NCBI GenBank assembly: GCA_003024985.2
Contig: PXIH01S0001695.1
Length of the DNA: 10,144 bases
Strand: one strand, 5' to 3'
DNA from: Euperipatoides rowelli
Lineage: Eukaryota > Onychophora > Udeonychophora > Euonychophora > Peripatopsidae
Positions within the stretch are counted from its first letter, which is position 1, and each line of letters starts with the position of its first letter. The notes below the pieces were generated by a model. It was given only the letters and a program-made list of their open reading frames with translations. It did no database searches and was not told where the DNA came from. Shown in pieces: positions 8,142 through 10,144 of the stretch. A program made the translations under genes and the position numbers.

Positions 8142-9085
8142 CTGGTCACTCCTAATTCAATATAAATATAATTTTCATCAAAATCATACATTAATTAGTT
8201 TTAATACATTATTAAAATTTATATAAAGTAAGTTTAAAAAACTAAATAAGGCAATATGGCTATAATATTGTCAGTTATGTACCACAAGCTACAACAAGGA
8301 AAAACTGAATAATTAGAAAATGTCAGACCCAGATATGACACAACTTCCTGTCCAAATTACCAAACAATAATGTGATCCTTAGTATTACTGTATATTAATA
8401 AGATATCTAACTAACATCAGATCATGGTAGTATTAAACTACAAATAATTTAGAAAGCTTATTTTTAGGTATTTTATATGAAAGTGTCCATTACTGTTGAC
8501 ATGTCTACTACTGGTGCCACTATCCTATCTTAATTAAATATATATATTTCAGTAGAATATTCATAGTCTTTTTACTAATAAATTAACAGTACGGTAATTA
8601 TTTAAAAACTAAAAATCAATAGACTATTATGTGTATTTTCAATAGTCAGATGGTAAACTTGTTAGCTACAGATTTACACCATTATAAATTTAAGATTATT
8701 TTCTTTCAGTTTTAGAAACCATTTTTTTCTGGAATTCTTTTACCTCCAAGTTGTGAAATGTTTCCTGAATTTAGAGAAGAATTTAAAGTAATAGGAACTG
8801 AAATTGTTTTAAAGTCATTCAATCTTTATTAATTGTTGTATTTACATTGACTTTTTATGTAATCAAACCAATAAATCTTGAATTCTTGAAGATAAACATT
8901 TGGTCTCTCCCTTTTGTCAAGTGCAACTCTAGTGGTTATATCATTAATTATGTTGTTTTAACATGGTAGCCTGTTGATCGGGCAAGAAAATCACTCAAAC
9001 AGCTGGTTAAATTTGGGAATGTACAATTTAAAAAAAATAATTCAAAGATTTTTAATTCAAGACTAGCCCCCTACAGTACCTAATG

Positions 9086-9105
9086 TTCTTTTTCTTTCTT
9101 TGTAG
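9086..9105 (+). promoter_or_regulatory. 3' splice site of the CCDC61-like exon
   Basis: A pyrimidine tract built of TTCTTTTTCTTTCTTTG leads to TAG at 9103-9105. This is a strong acceptor for the exon beginning at 9106. An acceptor after AG leaves two bases (AT) completing a codon split across the intron; a preceding G would make Asp, which fits the family. Confidence 0.8.
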
Positions 9106-9188
9106 ATATTGAAAATCTGACTTCAAAGACTGGTAACTTCAAACAGTTTAATATTTTTGTAGCAATGTTGGAATCTGCTCTCACCCTG
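9106..9188 (+). CDS. CCDC61: Internal exon of a CCDC61/VFL3 homolog (partial gene)
   Basis: The exon has two bases of a split codon and then 27 complete codons, without a stop. The translation starts IENLTSKTGNFKQF and ends MLESALTL. The TGNFKQF core followed by a hydrophobic stretch and MLESAL is, from memory of the family, characteristic of the N-terminal head domain of CCDC61 (VFL3), an XRCC4/SAS-6-superfamily protein. Family members have a globular head and a coiled coil, associate with microtubules, and act at centrioles, basal bodies and their rootlets; the Chlamydomonas counterpart affects basal-body number and position. The exon enters in the middle of a codon and leaves on a codon boundary at CTG|GTAAGAG. 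The next conserved block, a leucine-rich LDLLTY-type segment, should open the following exon but is not in the downstream 955 nt. Earlier exons are also not found. The coding sequence looks intact, so this is probably a live gene; a search would settle the identity. Confidence 0.77.
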
Positions 9189-9194
9189 GTAAGA
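9187..9194 (+). promoter_or_regulatory. 5' splice site of the CCDC61-like exon
   Basis: TG|GTAAGA matches the eukaryotic donor consensus at all the intronic positions that matter most. It closes the exon on a complete Leu codon, so the downstream intron is phase 0. Confidence 0.8.
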
Positions 9195-9892
9195 GTTTAA
9201 TATTTAAATCATATTTTAAAAACTTCAACTGTTGTTATTTGTTCATAACTTTTCATCTACTCTTCATATTTTGTAAACATTAGTGTTGATTTATTTGTCT
9301 TGTATACATTTTTTTTAAAAGAAATATAAATGCATTTAAGATTTTTTAAATTCAGCAAAATCTTTAATTGAAGCAATTAGAAATTAACATATGCCACCCA
9401 CCGCCGCACATGGTAATCTTTTAACAAAGATCTATGTCTTAATTAAGGAAATGATGTATAAATGTGACTAATCTTTTTATCATTAAATTTCTTGACTTTA
9501 TTAATTAAAGGGTCATTGCTAGACACACCCACATATTATCCAGTCAATAAATGAAAATTTTGCTCATTTATTTTTAAATGAATGCAATTAAGAAGATTTT
9601 CAATATTAACTGATTTAATTTTATTATATTAACACATTTATGATTAATGGGTAACTTAGTAAGTTTTCTTAACTTTACATTCACCTTTTATCAAAAATAA
9701 AAATCTAACAAATGAAAGTTTTTATTTTTTAAAGTAGTTTTTTGGTAGGCCCTACTTACATAAAATTATTTGAATAATTGATGAACTAGAGTGAATTGTA
9801 AATCCCCCTTTTCCCCAAACAAAGAAAAATAAAAGATCCTAAAGTCTTCGCTCTTCTCCATTAAACCATGGTGGAAAACGGTCCATTTGATC
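9195..9892 (+). other. Intron-like AT-rich stretch
   Basis: Stops are frequent in all frames and no domain is recognisable. It follows the donor site of the CCDC61-like exon and is most simply the next intron. The only trace of the TAGGCCTA word is a variant with an extra C, GTAGGCCCTAC at 9745-9755. It ends where the hAT-like terminus starts. Confidence 0.55.
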
Positions 9893-10144
9893 CAGGGCTC
9901 GAAATTAAATTTTTTGACTGCTAGCCTGGCTGGCTAGTATTATTTCAAAACTACTAGCCACACAAACTTCATACTAGCCAACACACTGAGATGTAACCTA
10001 GTCAGGTGGCTTTTTTTTATTTGTAAGGACAATTGTTCCAGTAATGTGTAGGAAATGGAGAGCTTTCAGGCCCTTATCTTCTCCCTCCTTTAACAGATTA
10101 TGGGATATAAAGGCAGAAAACCTGGAAGCCACTGCTTTTTCACC
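9893..10144 (+). mobile_element. hAT-like element left end, running off the window
   Basis: Starts CAGGGCTCGAAATTAAATTTTTT. Termini beginning CAGGGCTCGA(A/C)ATTAA are frequent on animal hAT-superfamily transposons and their non-autonomous derivatives. Just inside are repeated CTAGCC words: an inverted pair at 9921-9926 and 9932-9937, then direct CTAGCCA copies at 9954-9960 and 9974-9980, as expected of hAT subterminal transposase-binding repeats. The opposite end, the transposase and the 8-bp target duplication are outside the window or absent, so the right boundary is unknown. The identification rests on terminus style, recalled rather than searched. Confidence 0.55.

Larger units (their letters stand above)
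6661..9105 (+). other. Repeat-word-rich, intron-like stretch upstream of the exon
   Basis: No coding signature in any frame. If the 9106-9188 exon is correct, at least the distal part of this stretch is its upstream intron. It contains an inverted repeat (6987-7181), five copies of GTCCATTAC or its complement (6748-8493), a compound hairpin (8095-8141), TAGGC(C)TA words up to 7799 and none after, and a T-rich run at 7047-7058. The intron ends in a pyrimidine tract and TAG at 9105. I found no earlier exon of the gene here. Confidence 0.5.

Noticed and set aside
1-10144. tRNA, rRNA, CRISPR, bacterial operon or phage content
   Set aside because: No cloverleaf, no conserved rRNA words, no regularly spaced direct repeats and no dense long frames were seen on either strand.

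Overview
This window is AT-rich, repeat-laden animal DNA, and an invertebrate is the likeliest source. Three things point to a eukaryote: a short exon flanked by consensus splice sites, decayed non-LTR retrotransposons, and ends of hAT-type DNA transposons. No long intact reading frame exists on either strand, and I see no tRNA, rRNA, bacterial operon or CRISPR array. I cannot name the species.

Layout. 1-910 is AT-rich intergenic or intronic DNA. 913-1106 looks like the right end of a hAT-type element and abuts a decayed reverse transcriptase (fragment A, about 1107-2221), which runs from RT motif A to the C-terminus and is followed by a 90-nt purine tract. 2310-3030 is unassigned. About 3035-3309 resembles the N-terminal part of another RT (fragment C). 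3310-4020 is unassigned apart from a run of 14 C. About 4026-5925 is a third decayed element (fragment B) carrying an APE-type endonuclease, a linker and the RT up to about motif B. 5926-9105 has no recognised gene but is rich in inverted repeats and in a dispersed TGTCCATTACTG word. 9106-9188 is the one credible host coding piece: an 83-nt plus-strand exon matching the TGNFKQF region of CCDC61/VFL3, a centriole and basal-body protein. 9189-9892 is intron-like, and at 9893 a second hAT-like end begins and runs off the window.

Nothing here suggests that the genes act together. The simplest reading is that much or all of the window is a repeat-filled intron of the CCDC61 homolog, but only the exon and its immediate flanks support that directly. 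The three retrotransposon fragments are all on the plus strand but are not in the order of one element (A carries the C-terminal half, C the start of RT, B the endonuclease and first RT half), so they are best read as separate old insertions.

The most unusual signal is a short word, TAGGCTA/TAGCCTA or its palindromic form TAGGCCTA. It occurs about 25 times between 248 and 7799 and essentially disappears around and after the exon. Three copies inside the fragment B endonuclease look like small insertions: removing 8 bp at two of them and 14 bp at the third restores the reading frame and the conserved protein match. This suggests the word was added to DNA after the retrotransposon arrived.
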